A DNA stretch of 20,659 nucleotides from Nemertoderma westbladi (Eukaryota; Xenacoelomorpha; Nemertodermatida; Nemertodermatidae): the NCBI GenBank assembly GCA_032718475.1, contig JAUCBJ010004551.1, forward strand, positions 1-20,659, read 5' to 3'. This document shows positions 9,906 through 17,966 of this stretch, piece by piece (the first letter of the stretch is position 1; each line of letters opens with the position of its first letter). A program made the translations under genes and the position numbers. Under the pieces are notes generated by a model. That model searched no databases. It was given only the letters and a program-made list of their open reading frames with translations, and was not told the origin of the DNA.

Positions 9906-10476
9906 TTGGAATATTCGAGAAGGTTAAACTTCGGTCCGGAAGGGCACATGCAGACTGCAGGACATACTGTAGGCCTTACTGCACATACTATAGGCCATGC
10001 TGGGAGAGATAGTGTAGGCGATAGAGTAGCGCGAACGACGGGATTAGATCCGGAAGTCGCGGAGTATATACCGGTAGGTAGGCAAGAAGTGGATAAGCCT
10101 ATATCGGTACCAACACAGCAGCATGACTATAATATGCAGGGACATAACATATATCCAGGGGAGGGGAGAGTTATTACAGATAGGTGTATGGGCCCCAATA
10201 TGTTAACATCAACCCCAGTACCAAACATAATACCGGTGGGGGGGGGGGGGGGGGGGGGGGCAGGGTGACATTCCCCCATTACAATATCAACAATACACTC
10301 AACCAGGAATAAGAACATTGAACCCCCTGGACGAGAACAGGTCGTGCGACACGGAAATATGGAGAGGGCCGTTACCCCCAATGATATATCCGACGCAAGT
10401 AAAGGCAACAGGCACGACAGGGCAGCTAACAGGAGAATCTGTACAGCATTCTTTGAACCCATTGGTTCACAAGTAG
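9906..10476 (+). pseudogene. Unassigned open frame split at a 23-G tract
   Basis: A frame open from 9906 (first ATG at 9948) codes about 107 residues of hydrophilic sequence rich in Gly, His, Thr and Pro, up to a poly-G run at 10238-10260. It then ends at a TGA (10266-10268). Directly after the G run a second frame, one base out of register, is open from 10261 to a TAG at 10474-10476 with similar Pro/Gln/Thr-rich composition. The likeliest reading is one original frame broken by change in tract length. No domain was recognised. A gag-like or structural low-complexity protein is conceivable but unsupported. The frame could also be part of a GC-rich repeat unit. Confidence 0.35.
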
Positions 10477-10503
10477 TATATATTTATATGATACTGTATA
10501 ATG

Positions 10504-10720
10504 GTCACCCATAGCCCATCATTACCATCCATTTCTACTCCTTCCTCCAATCAGAAGCCACCATTTCAACCATTAGCAGTGGTCGTTATTATTTCAACCA
10601 ATCAGATGTCAGCATTTCATCCGTAACCATGGTAACTTCTCAAGTTCCCGCTTATTCCGCTAGAGGCGTTATTAGTCACCCATCGCTACTCCTTCCTCCA
10701 ATCACCAACCTTTATTTTAC
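10504..10720. promoter_or_regulatory. Cluster of CCAAT boxes (candidate promoter or enhancer)
   Basis: CCAATCA occurs at 10547, 10598 and 10698, twice within the repeated phrase CTACTCCTTCCTCCAATCA. The repeats are set in a CACCCAT-rich context with GTTACCATGG-like palindromic sequence at about 10625. CCAAT boxes of this form are NF-Y sites in animal promoters. The cluster lies 0.65-0.8 kb upstream of the first gene of the viral element and downstream of the G-rich unit. A link to either is inference, and no TATA box or start site was assigned. Confidence 0.3.
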
Positions 10721-11368
10721 AGGTGTTCGGGTGTCTACACTTAGCATCAGGTAACTTCTACTATTTTTTCAAATCGCTATTTTTCACCAACCATTGCATA
10801 TTCATCTTCACATAGCCTAACCTCACGATGCAAGGCTAGCCCCCAACCCATCGCTACTCAATCCACAGCTGTTACCCACCCAACCACCCACCAACCAACC
10901 AATCAACAGCGATGCTTGCCTAACCCTACGGTTATTCACCTTTTCGCCACGTTACCACCACTGCCACGTTACCACCACCACTGTATACTGTATATGGTGA
11001 CGACGTGGCCATCTACACGCATCACGTATATATTATATTATATTGATTGCCAACTCCACGACTGCTGTCACCAAATCCAACCACCCAGTATGATACATGA
11101 AATTCCACCACGTTCCAGCTACGCGTATACGAGCATTAGTGATTATTATTATTACGCAATAATTTTTGTTTATACAGTAGTTCCCTACCGGCTAATCAAC
11201 CAATCAATAATCCGAATTTAGGCTATTTCTCAGTTTAAGACCTGTATTATTTTTGAAAATATCTTATATATATAATCTCTTGCTTTAATCACAATTAATC
11301 ATTTGTAATGGTTTTAGTTTAAAAGTTTTTACTTTGTTTGTTTGATTTACAATAAAATAAATTAAATA
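10721..11368. other. Stretch without gene before the viral element
   Basis: Rich in CCAACC/CCACC strings (10865-10910) and AT-rich at the end. A + frame at 10916-11221 has the composition of low-complexity CA-rich DNA and shows no family features. The last 100 bp are AT-rich and presumably hold the promoter of the gene at 11369. I could not locate a terminal inverted repeat marking the left end of the element. Confidence 0.4.
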
Positions 11369-11812
11369 ATGTCTTCTGATTCCGATATGGTTATGCCAAT
11401 AGTAAGGCATTCATTTTTTGCAGAAGATGGTGAAGCCTATATTGTTATTGATTATACAATTTACCGTCAGGGAGATGATAAATATAAAATTGAGTTTTCT
11501 GAAAAAGCCAGGAAAGTTTTAAGCTCAATTGATATTGATGCTTCTGATAATAGTATTCATCTCTTAGATTACAACCTGAAAGTTGAGCATGAGGGAAAAT
11601 TAAGCAACATCTTACTATTATCCATGATAGAGGGGTTAATTGTTATTACACAATACAACGAAGCTGGTGAAAAGTTTGAAATACGGCTAAATCGGCATAG
11701 CCCCTACGAAATTATGTCTTTCTTTATTGTAATGATTTCAAAAGAATCCTTTGTCGAACCTGAAGAATCAACAGATAATGTTGAATATGTTGATAATATC
11801 ATTGATTCTTGA
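11369..11812 (+). CDS. Unassigned acidic protein of the viral element (147 aa)
   Basis: The ATG at 11369 follows an AT-rich leader, and the frame ends with TGA at 11810-11812. The product is soluble-looking, with alternating hydrophobic/charged stretches suggestive of beta strands in the first two thirds. A hydrophobic helix-like segment sits around residues 117-124 and the C-terminal tail is acidic (EPEESTDNVEYVDN). No signal peptide, cysteine cluster or catalytic motif is visible and I do not recognise the family. It is the first ORF of the cluster, separated by 162 bp from the RING gene, so it probably has its own promoter. Its AT-rich codon use matches the genes downstream. A regulatory or host-interaction role would be guesswork. 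Confidence 0.7.
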   Translation: MSSDSDMVMPIVRHSFFAEDGEAYIVIDYTIYRQGDDKYKIEFSEKARKVLSSIDIDASDNSIHLLDYNLKVEHEGKLSNILLLSMIEGLIVITQYNEAGEKFEIRLNRHSPYEIMSFFIVMISKESFVEPEESTDNVEYVDNIIDS

Positions 11813-11974
11813 CTTTTCCCCCTATATTATAAATATTTTATGATTATATATAAAATTTTGATGTTTTTAAATAATCGAAAATTGTAGTAGTATTTGTATA
11901 TACAGTATAACAGTTTTGTTTGTTGTTGTTGTGTATTGTGGTAATTATTTTCAATTTACTTTAAAATTTGGAAA

Positions 11975-12427
11975 ATGGATATTTTAAATGAAAAATGTCC
12001 AGTTTGCTATTCTAAGTTATTGCAACAACATCGAGATTATTATAAATGTGAAAATAAACATGCAACTTGCGTACAATGTATTGTACAATATTCCGAAATG
12101 AATAATTATTGTTCTAAAATTTGTCCTATTTGTCGCGCACCCATATCTAAGTTTAATATAAAGTTGGCAAGATACCAACCCTATTATTGGAAAGAGCTTC
12201 GCAATATAACTTATATTTCTGCGGAAAGTAATGATCCAGGAGATTTATTTACAATATTGGAGAATATTTTTTATAGAAATGTAGTACGACGGTGTTGCTA
12301 CTATATTCCTTATTTTTTTAGCAGCGAACATAAAAAAATCATTAGCGCGAAATTCTCGGGAAGTGATTTCCAAACCGCCGATGTTACCTATCATTATTTC
12401 GCGTATAAAGATGCTCACCATGCTTGA
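11975..12427 (+). CDS. C3HC4 RING-finger protein (150 aa), candidate E3 ubiquitin ligase
   Basis: A complete RING domain occupies residues 8-53: C8-x2-C11-x13-C25-x3-H29-x2-C32-x2-C35-x14-C50-x2-C53, with Pro after the seventh cysteine (CPIC) as is usual. RING domains of this class bind two zinc ions and recruit ubiquitin-charged E2 enzymes. The remaining 95 residues are rich in Tyr and hydrophobic residues, without a membrane segment that I am sure of and without a second known domain. RING proteins are common accessory genes in large DNA viruses and appear in some Polinton-like elements, where they are assumed to modify host proteins. The substrate is unknown. The gene stands alone, with 162 bp before it and 216 bp after it, both AT-rich. 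All zinc ligands are present, so the domain looks functional. Confidence 0.9.
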   Translation: MDILNEKCPVCYSKLLQQHRDYYKCENKHATCVQCIVQYSEMNNYCSKICPICRAPISKFNIKLARYQPYYWKELRNITYISAESNDPGDLFTILENIFYRNVVRRCCYYIPYFFSSEHKKIISAKFSGSDFQTADVTYHYFAYKDAHHA

Positions 12428-12643
12428 AATTACATCAGTCTATACTATAATTGGAAATAGCACCTTTTGTTGCAGCGAGCGTCACATACTGTAGTTGTGT
12501 CATATGTTAATTAAATATACAGTACTCTAATATTGTAGTTACCTCAATTATTGTTATATACATAGTAATGGTGATGGTTTATTGATATTGATATTTATAT
12601 TATATTATATTGTATTGTTGATATATCTTAATAATAATAATAA

Positions 12644-13324
12644 ATGGCTGACTTTAATTCAGGTCCATATAATTTAAACTTTCAAATGGGAACGAGTATG
12701 ATAATTTCTGGGCCATCTGGTTCTGGAAAGTCAACCTTTGTAAGCAATTTAATTAAACACAAGAATGGTTGTTTCAACGAAGCCCCCTTGCGAGTACTGT
12801 ATTGTTACGGGAGCAATCCCCCAACTATTCCGGGTATTACTCACCTTTACAAAGGCTTGCCCGAAAATATAGATAGTTTAGTGAATAGTCGAGATTTATT
12901 AATTATAGATGATTTATTAACAGAAACTGAGTCCAGTACAGCTTTAACTGTATTGTTTACTAAGGTAGCTCATCATTCCAATATATTTATTTGTTTTATA
13001 ACGCAAAACATGTTTTACGGTGGGAAGCATAACCGCACAAGATCAATTAATAGCCATACTTTAGTATTAATGAAAAATCCGCGAGACAGTTTATCGGTTT
13101 TAAATTTCGCGAAGCAGATGTTACCAGGACAGACCAAATTTTTAGTTGATTCCTATCAAGATGCGACAATTGAACCATTTTCGCATTTCTTAATTGATTT
13201 ACGACAGGAAACACCCGAACATTTAAGATTTAGATCGGATATATTTCGTAATCATAATTGTTACATTAAAAATTACATTGACTATAAACGTAGCGAAAAT
13301 AATAATAATAATAATGATAAATAA
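12644..13324 (+). CDS. Packaging ATPase, A32/FtsK-HerA superfamily (226 aa)
   Basis: Residues 23-31 form a perfect Walker A (GPSGSGKST). Residues 85-92 (LLIIDDLL) form the Walker B. T120-Q121-N122 fits the sensor position, and the RTRSINSH and LVLMKNPRD blocks that follow are characteristic of the Polinton/adintovirus ATPase. The family pumps DNA into preformed capsids. Length is near the usual 220-250 residues. The C-terminus carries a run of Asn coded by an (AAT)n repeat (13299-13318). A similar AAT repeat abuts the ATG (about 12629-12643) and supports this start only by position, while the conserved N-terminal segment before the P-loop supports it better. The basic core-like gene follows after 37 bp. 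The frame is intact. Confidence 0.94.
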   Translation: MADFNSGPYNLNFQMGTSMIISGPSGSGKSTFVSNLIKHKNGCFNEAPLRVLYCYGSNPPTIPGITHLYKGLPENIDSLVNSRDLLIIDDLLTETESSTALTVLFTKVAHHSNIFICFITQNMFYGGKHNRTRSINSHTLVLMKNPRDSLSVLNFAKQMLPGQTKFLVDSYQDATIEPFSHFLIDLRQETPEHLRFRSDIFRNHNCYIKNYIDYKRSENNNNNNDK

Positions 13325-13361
13325 TTAATATTTTGTAACAATTTTCAATAATGTTGCAACA

Positions 13362-13745
13362 ATGAATAGACTTGTGCAGAAATATCGTAACGAACTGGAA
13401 TTTCTACGCAGCGCTACCCCTCAACAAAGAACTTATTTTATTAACCATACCGCGAGTAACGAATTAATACGGCTCATTGTAAATACTGCATTAAATGTTC
13501 TAAAAGGTAACGTACAATTGACCCCTCATTCATTTAGAAATATTCGCCGCTATAAGAAGGTATTGAAATCACTCAACCGTAAAACAAAAAATATATCAAG
13601 TTACAGAAAAAAGTTAAGCAATCAATCTGGAGGCATACTACCGTTTCTAACACCCTTACTCGGCATTGGTGCGAAACTCGCTGCGAGTGCCGGTGCCGCC
13701 GCCGCAGGAGCAGCTATTGCGAAAAAAATTAACCGCGGACGGTAA
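13362..13745 (+). CDS. Basic core/pX-like virion protein (127 aa)
   Basis: The protein is strongly basic. An N-terminal helical half contains a conserved-looking NVLKGNVQLTPHSFRNIRRY block. A Lys/Arg-rich middle follows, then a QSGG motif and a hydrophobic tail of Leu, Gly and Ala (residues about 90-121) ending in KKINRGR. Animal Polintons and adintoviruses carry a small protein of the same plan (N-PL---K--L++YK--L--L----, then QxGGF-LL-P-L), compared with adenovirus core peptide X or protein VI. It may condense DNA or disrupt membranes after cleavage at a GG site by a viral protease, but no protease gene is in this window. It sits 37 bp after the ATPase and 2 bp before the next small ORF. 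Family membership is likely, the exact role inferred. Confidence 0.72.
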   Translation: MNRLVQKYRNELEFLRSATPQQRTYFINHTASNELIRLIVNTALNVLKGNVQLTPHSFRNIRRYKKVLKSLNRKTKNISSYRKKLSNQSGGILPFLTPLLGIGAKLAASAGAAAAGAAIAKKINRGR

Positions 13746-13747
13746 TA

Positions 13748-13888
13748 ATGGTTAAAACAGGAGTAACATTTAGAAAATTATATTTAGTATCGAGTAAACC
13801 ATTAGCTACTGATTTAAAACCTCAAGATATACTTAGAGTAAATACTACAAAAAGAAACCCTTCAAAACATCAACTTCAAAGAAAATAA
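13748..13888 (+). CDS. Small ORF directly downstream of the core-like gene (46 aa)
   Basis: An ATG two bases after the stop of the previous gene (TAATAATGG) opens 46 codons ending in TAA at 13886-13888. The product is basic, with KLYLVSSKPLAT early and a Lys/Asn/Arg-rich end. I recognise no family. The tight spacing and AT-rich codon use like that of its neighbours argue that it is translated, perhaps by reinitiation. Alternatively it could be the remnant of a larger gene. The integrase ATG is 80 bp further on. Confidence 0.4.
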   Translation: MVKTGVTFRKLYLVSSKPLATDLKPQDILRVNTTKRNPSKHQLQRK

Positions 13889-13968
13889 TTAAAAAATTTC
13901 AGTTGTTCTTACGGTGATGCCCTTTATAAGAGATTTTAATATACATATTACTTGTGGTTGTCGAAAAG

Positions 13969-15057
13969 ATGCCACGCAAGATGAAACCGATTTTAAGCCG
14001 AAGCTTAGACAAAAAACTGTTAAGAATTTATTTAGATCCTTCATCCCCTGCGGGATTTGCAAGTGTTGCAAAATTAGCAAAAGCTGCAAACATCAAACCA
14101 GCACAAGCCCAGAAATGGCTGAGTGGGCAAAAGACATACACCCTTCACGCTCCACATAGACATCATTATCCAACATCTAAAATATTTACGGGAGGCTTAA
14201 AAGATATATATATGATAGATCTGGTGGATATGCAGCAATATAAATCGCAAAATAATAATTATAACTATATATTAACATGTATTGATGCCTTTAGCAGGCT
14301 TGCTTTTGCCTATGGTATGAAAACAAAAAAGGGTATTGAAATTATTAGTATATTGCAAAAAATATTCCAGAAAGGAAAACCAAACAGAATCGCGACTGAT
14401 CAAGGTTCTGAGTTTCTAAATAAATCTGTAAGGAAATATTTAGATACGTTAGGTATACAGTATTACGTAATGTACTCTGTGAATAAGGCGGCTATTGTTG
14501 AGAGATTCAATAGAACATTAAAAACAAAGATGTTCAAAATTTTCACGCAACGGGGAAATAATGTTTGGATAAAAATTTTACCTAAGCTTATCTCAGCTTA
14601 TAATAGGTCATATCATAGGACAATACAAATGATTCCCATTGATGTTAATAAATTTAATGAAACTGAATTAATGAATAGATTATATGGGAAATATAGACAG
14701 ATTAATCACAAGAAAATAAAATTTAAAGTTGGAGATACAGTACAATTATCTATCGCTCGTACTGCTTTTGCTAAAGGCTATCGAGAACAATGGACACGTG
14801 AATTATTTATTATTCATCGTGTCAGGTTGGATAGAGTACCAGCGGTAATGTTCGATATTAAGGACAGCGCTGGAGCTATAATAAATGGCGCATTTTATTC
14901 TCACGAACTCCAAAAGGTCCACCCGAATAGTAATATTTATCTACCAATTGACAAAAATATTGGCAAACTTAAAGAACATGTACACAATGGGAAGAAAGAA
15001 TATTTAGTCCGATTCATCGGATCCAAGAAACAGTCGTGGGTACAGCATATTCAATAA
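13969..15057 (+). CDS. Polinton-type DDE integrase (rve fold) with chromodomain remnant (362 aa)
   Basis: This retrovirus-like integrase joins element DNA ends to the host chromosome. Residues 20-60 hold the conserved N-terminal block (YLDPSSPAGF ... WLSGQKTYTLH) typical of Polinton integrases. The catalytic core runs from about 78 to 225 with D84 (in MIDLVDM), D144 (in TDQGSEF) and E178 (in AIVERFNRTLK), 33 residues separating D144 and E178. An SH3-like segment (KFKVGDTVQL, about 251-316) follows. The end (HNGKKEYLVRFIG--KQSWVQHI) resembles the first half of a chromodomain, slightly short. I chose the ATG at 13969, since the frame opens from 13954 only with GTG. A polyadenylation-type AATAAA occurs at 15110. 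The catalytic triad is complete and the frame intact, so it could be active. Confidence 0.96.
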   Translation: MPRKMKPILSRSLDKKLLRIYLDPSSPAGFASVAKLAKAANIKPAQAQKWLSGQKTYTLHAPHRHHYPTSKIFTGGLKDIYMIDLVDMQQYKSQNNNYNYILTCIDAFSRLAFAYGMKTKKGIEIISILQKIFQKGKPNRIATDQGSEFLNKSVRKYLDTLGIQYYVMYSVNKAAIVERFNRTLKTKMFKIFTQRGNNVWIKILPKLISAYNRSYHRTIQMIPIDVNKFNETELMNRLYGKYRQINHKKIKFKVGDTVQLSIARTAFAKGYREQWTRELFIIHRVRLDRVPAVMFDIKDSAGAIINGAFYSHELQKVHPNSNIYLPIDKNIGKLKEHVHNGKKEYLVRFIGSKKQSWVQHIQ

Positions 15058-15261
15058 GCTTAGGTTTATACTGTATGTTAATTCATTTTGGTCGCATATG
15101 ACCGTAATTAATAAATATTAACTCGAATGATATTACTATATCTATAGTTCATCCGCTTTAAATAAAGTCAGTAAAATATTGATCCCTCGCATATACTGTA
15201 GAAGATGCGACAATGAACGTGGTCACAGATGTCTATAATTTAACATTATACTGTATGTACA
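15058..15261. promoter_or_regulatory. Intergenic AT-rich spacer with AATAAA signals
   Basis: Two AATAAA hexamers (15110 and 15161) could end the integrase transcript. The spacer is long compared with the gaps between the following genes and probably contains the promoter of the capsid-like gene cluster. No TATA box was assigned with confidence. ATACTGTATGT occurs twice (about 15068 and 15248). Confidence 0.35.
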
Positions 15262-15932
15262 ATGGAGTCAAATAGAGAGAGCTTAAATAATAATAATAAT
15301 AATGGCCACAGATACATTTATCACTCTACTTTTATCACTCTATTAAACACTTACCCCAATAATAATCCTAGTGAGTTTACTGTTGATTTAGCCGAAGAAT
15401 TATATATTGGTCCAAACGCTAAAATTGGTTTGGCTGAGCTTCAATACCAAGCAACATACAGTAATATTACGCTGCAAACTCAAATCTCGCTGTCAATCGG
15501 GGTAGATGTAAAAGATGCCAAATTATATAGTTTATTTCCTGGTATGCATAGCTCTATTCAAGTGATTATTGATGATATAAATAAACTGTTTAATTCTGAA
15601 GCGAAATATAGAGATTTCGAATTCATTTTTAATACAAATAATTCTAGAATTAAATTTAAATTTCCTAAAAAGTTGAAAAAAATACAATTAAGTCTACGTG
15701 GTGATTTAATACAATTTCTAGGCTTAAAACCGTTATTGGATCAGAATCATCCAGATATTCCGAATTGGGATATATACAGTACCACTACAGTAGATGAATT
15801 AAGCAATATAGAACAGCCGATATTAATTTTAAATTATAGCGGACCAAAAATTTCGGAAATTGGCATTTTAGATTTTCCAGCTCCCACGAATATAACACGT
15901 AATAAAGACACTATCTTTATATATACAGATAT

Positions 15933-16990
15933 GTGGCTGGCCACGAGAAAAGGGACCTTATGTCACCGGAGGTCGATTTTGAGTTTTTAGGCCTATGAGA
16001 TGCAGACTTTTCCAGAGATTTTAACAAAAAAAACAGTGTCTCAATATCTATTTCCAAAAAAAAGTTATAGCGATTTATGTGAAGGTGAATCGGGTAGCTC
16101 TTTTCAAAATATTTTTGTTTTTAAAAAAAAATGGGAAATATTAATATCATAGCAATTCTTACTATATAGCTAGGCAGCTCAATGTTATTCGGCTTTTTAT
16201 CCAACTTTTAACACTTTGAAACTATTAATATTGTTAATGAACTCTTTATTCAAAAAAACATTTATCCAAAAAAAAATTTTTTTTTAATTTTAAATTTTTT
16301 CCAAAAAAGATAAATTTTTTTCAAAAAATTTTTGTTTTTTTACAAAATTTAAAATTATTCGTATTTTGAACTCATTATTTACATTTTAGAACATTATCGC
16401 CCCCTATCGGCAGACAATTGAATATTACAGTCTAGGATTCATTCTCCAGTATAATTTTATATTGTAGAAGGTTTTCTACAAAATTTCAAAACAAACGGAC
16501 AGGAATTAAGAAAATGACAAGCAATTTACATTCTAGAACATTATCGCCCCCTAGCGGAAGACTATTGAAAATTACAGTCTGGGATTCATTCTTCAGTGTC
16601 AATTAATATCGCAGTAGGTGCTTACAAATTTTCAGAACCAACGAACAGAAATTAACAAAATGACAGCCATATTGCATTTAAAAAAATAACTGTAGGCCTA
16701 CAGTACCTACATATTACAGTTAGTACAATTTTATTACAGACCTAAATTCAGACATGAAAACCCTAAAACAGTGGGATATACAATACTGCAACATGTTATA
16801 TTGCTTCCCGTAATCAGTTATTTCCTAGGTATATTGAATATCAGAACCAATTTGAATTTCCCTCATCGTTTTATACATTTCTAAATCGATAATCCAATTA
16901 AATTTGTTCAAAAATAGAGGGAAACTTTAAACGCGATTATCTCAGAATCAGGTTTTGCGACATAAGGTCCCTTTTCTCGTGGCCAGCCAC
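15933..16990. mobile_element. Non-autonomous DNA transposon (1,058 bp) with perfect TIRs
   Basis: The ends are perfect inverted repeats of 32-33 bp. The left end begins GTGGCTGGCCACGAGAAAAG and continues to ...CCTTATGTC (15933-15964). The right end is its exact reverse complement (16959-16990). ATAT flanks both sides (15929-15932 and 16991-16994). Because the flanks are self-complementary, the duplication can be read as ATAT or as TA, so Tc1/mariner-like and 4-bp-duplicating superfamilies are both possible. No transposase frame is present. The interior is rich in A/T homopolymers and contains a tandem duplication. Removal of the element and one flank copy leaves the host reading frame intact, which confirms the boundaries. 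Confidence 0.95.
16381..16674 (+). repeat. Internal tandem duplication of the transposon, about 147 bp x 2
   Basis: ACATTxTAGAACATTATCGC followed by CCCCTAxCGG begins at 16381 and again at 16528. Both copies continue with matching GGATTCATTC and ACAAAATGACA-type blocks. They differ by scattered substitutions, so the duplication is older than the insertion into the capsid gene. It is placed inside the element away from both terminal repeats. Confidence 0.85.
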
Positions 16991-17227
16991 ATATTATTAA
17001 GAGCTCATTTGTTGGTGACGCTTTAGCTCCGCTCTTAAGAACCTGCCCTTTAACGCAATTAAATCGAAAATATATTAATCACGAATACGAGAGCATTTGC
17101 TATTACCCATTGTTGAATAAAAAACTAAAAACAATCTTAATTACTTTACGTGACGGACAAGGCGAATTAATTAATTTTAGCGGAGGTCGCACTGTTATAA
17201 CACTTAAGTTAATACGGGGTGGCGGTG

Positions 17228-17965
17228 ATGGATGAATTCTACGTAAGACTACCGAGTAACTCCTGTCCAATTGATTTTCCCCGCAATAGCGCTAGTAGTT
17301 ATCAGATCAATTTCCATGGCGCCTTACCTACCTATAAACCCAAACGAAAACTGGGTGGTAGGTATAAAAAGTATATTTTACTTAGCAACGTTGCCGTCCA
17401 TGTATAACAATGTAGAGAATGTTATTTTATTAAAAAAAGGGAAAAAAAATTTTGAGGATACACTTCCATCCGGTTTGTTCTACAGTATTTATTTATAGGT
17501 CAACAATTAGCCTATTATTTTGGAATTACTGAAAATAATCTCGGCGCGAATTTAAATCCAAATTTTAAAATTATTTTGAAGACGAAAAATAATATAAAGG
17601 GTTATTTAATAAAGGTTATCGGAAATGGAGAAAAAGCTTACCAGATGGTATTTTTATGCCCTCAACCACCCAATTCTATTCCAGAACCTAAGTCGAACAT
17701 GTACGTGACAACTAATATAATTGAAAATCAATATATTAATGACTTTGGTTTAGCTTTACTTCGTCGTGTTGCTATACCTGATGACGTGAAATATGGTAGC
17801 GTAATAAATAAAGAATTTGTCAAGGATACAATTCATTATATCCCTGTAAAAAAATCATATAAGATAACATACATTCATATTGAAATAACAGACAAAGAAG
17901 GAAAAGATTTGAATTTTGAATACGGGACAATATCTATTACATTACACTTTAAACGAATAAATTAA
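17228..17965 (+). pseudogene. Capsid-family (minor capsid/penton-like) gene, copy 2, frameshifted
   Basis: The ATG at 17228 overlaps the end of copy 1 by 8 bp. The beginning FYVRLPSN...DFPRN is a hallmark of the Polinton minor-capsid/penton-like family. Similarity passes to another frame near 17328-17345 (NPNENWVVGI block) and returns to the first frame near 17480-17495. From there it runs to a TAA at 17963-17965, with MYVTTNIIE, LALLRRV and ISITLHFKR matching the C-terminal part of the family. The two shifts cancel, so overall length stays about 246 codons. Either this is a decayed gene or the sequence has two single-base errors. It is a diverged paralogue of copy 1, and its VGDxLAPLL block is altered to INDFGLALL. 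The next ATG follows after one base. Confidence 0.72.
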
Positions 17966-17966
17966 A

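Larger units (their letters stand above)
15262..17235 (+). pseudogene. Capsid-family (minor capsid/penton-like) gene, copy 1, split by a transposon
   Basis: The frame starts with a low-complexity Asn run (residues 9-14). It then shows the N-terminal signature of a Polinton structural protein family (PSEFTVDL ... IGLAELQYQ, residues 36-63) and reaches the IYTD motif near residue 220. There a 1,058-bp element (15933-16990) interrupts it and brings a stop at 15988-15990. Beyond the element the same frame resumes at 16995 with VGDALAPLLR (17011-17040) and a GGRTVITLKL-type end, stopping with TGA at 17233-17235. Without insert and duplication the gene would have about 303 codons and no other break, so the insertion looks recent. 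This family forms single-jelly-roll vertex proteins; assignment here is by motif only. The stop overlaps the next gene's ATG. Confidence 0.78.

Noticed and set aside
10916-11221. 101-codon frame upstream of the viral genes
   Set aside because: Composition reflects CA/CCA-rich low-complexity DNA followed by AT-rich sequence; no motif.
13889-14159. Two short frames (one per strand) over the integrase start
   Set aside because: They overlap the conserved N-terminal block of the integrase in other frames and show no motifs of their own.
15933-16990. A spliced intron (introner-like) in the capsid gene
   Set aside because: The insert begins with GT but ends in CAC instead of AG, and it has long perfect terminal inverted repeats with a target duplication, as expected for a DNA transposon.
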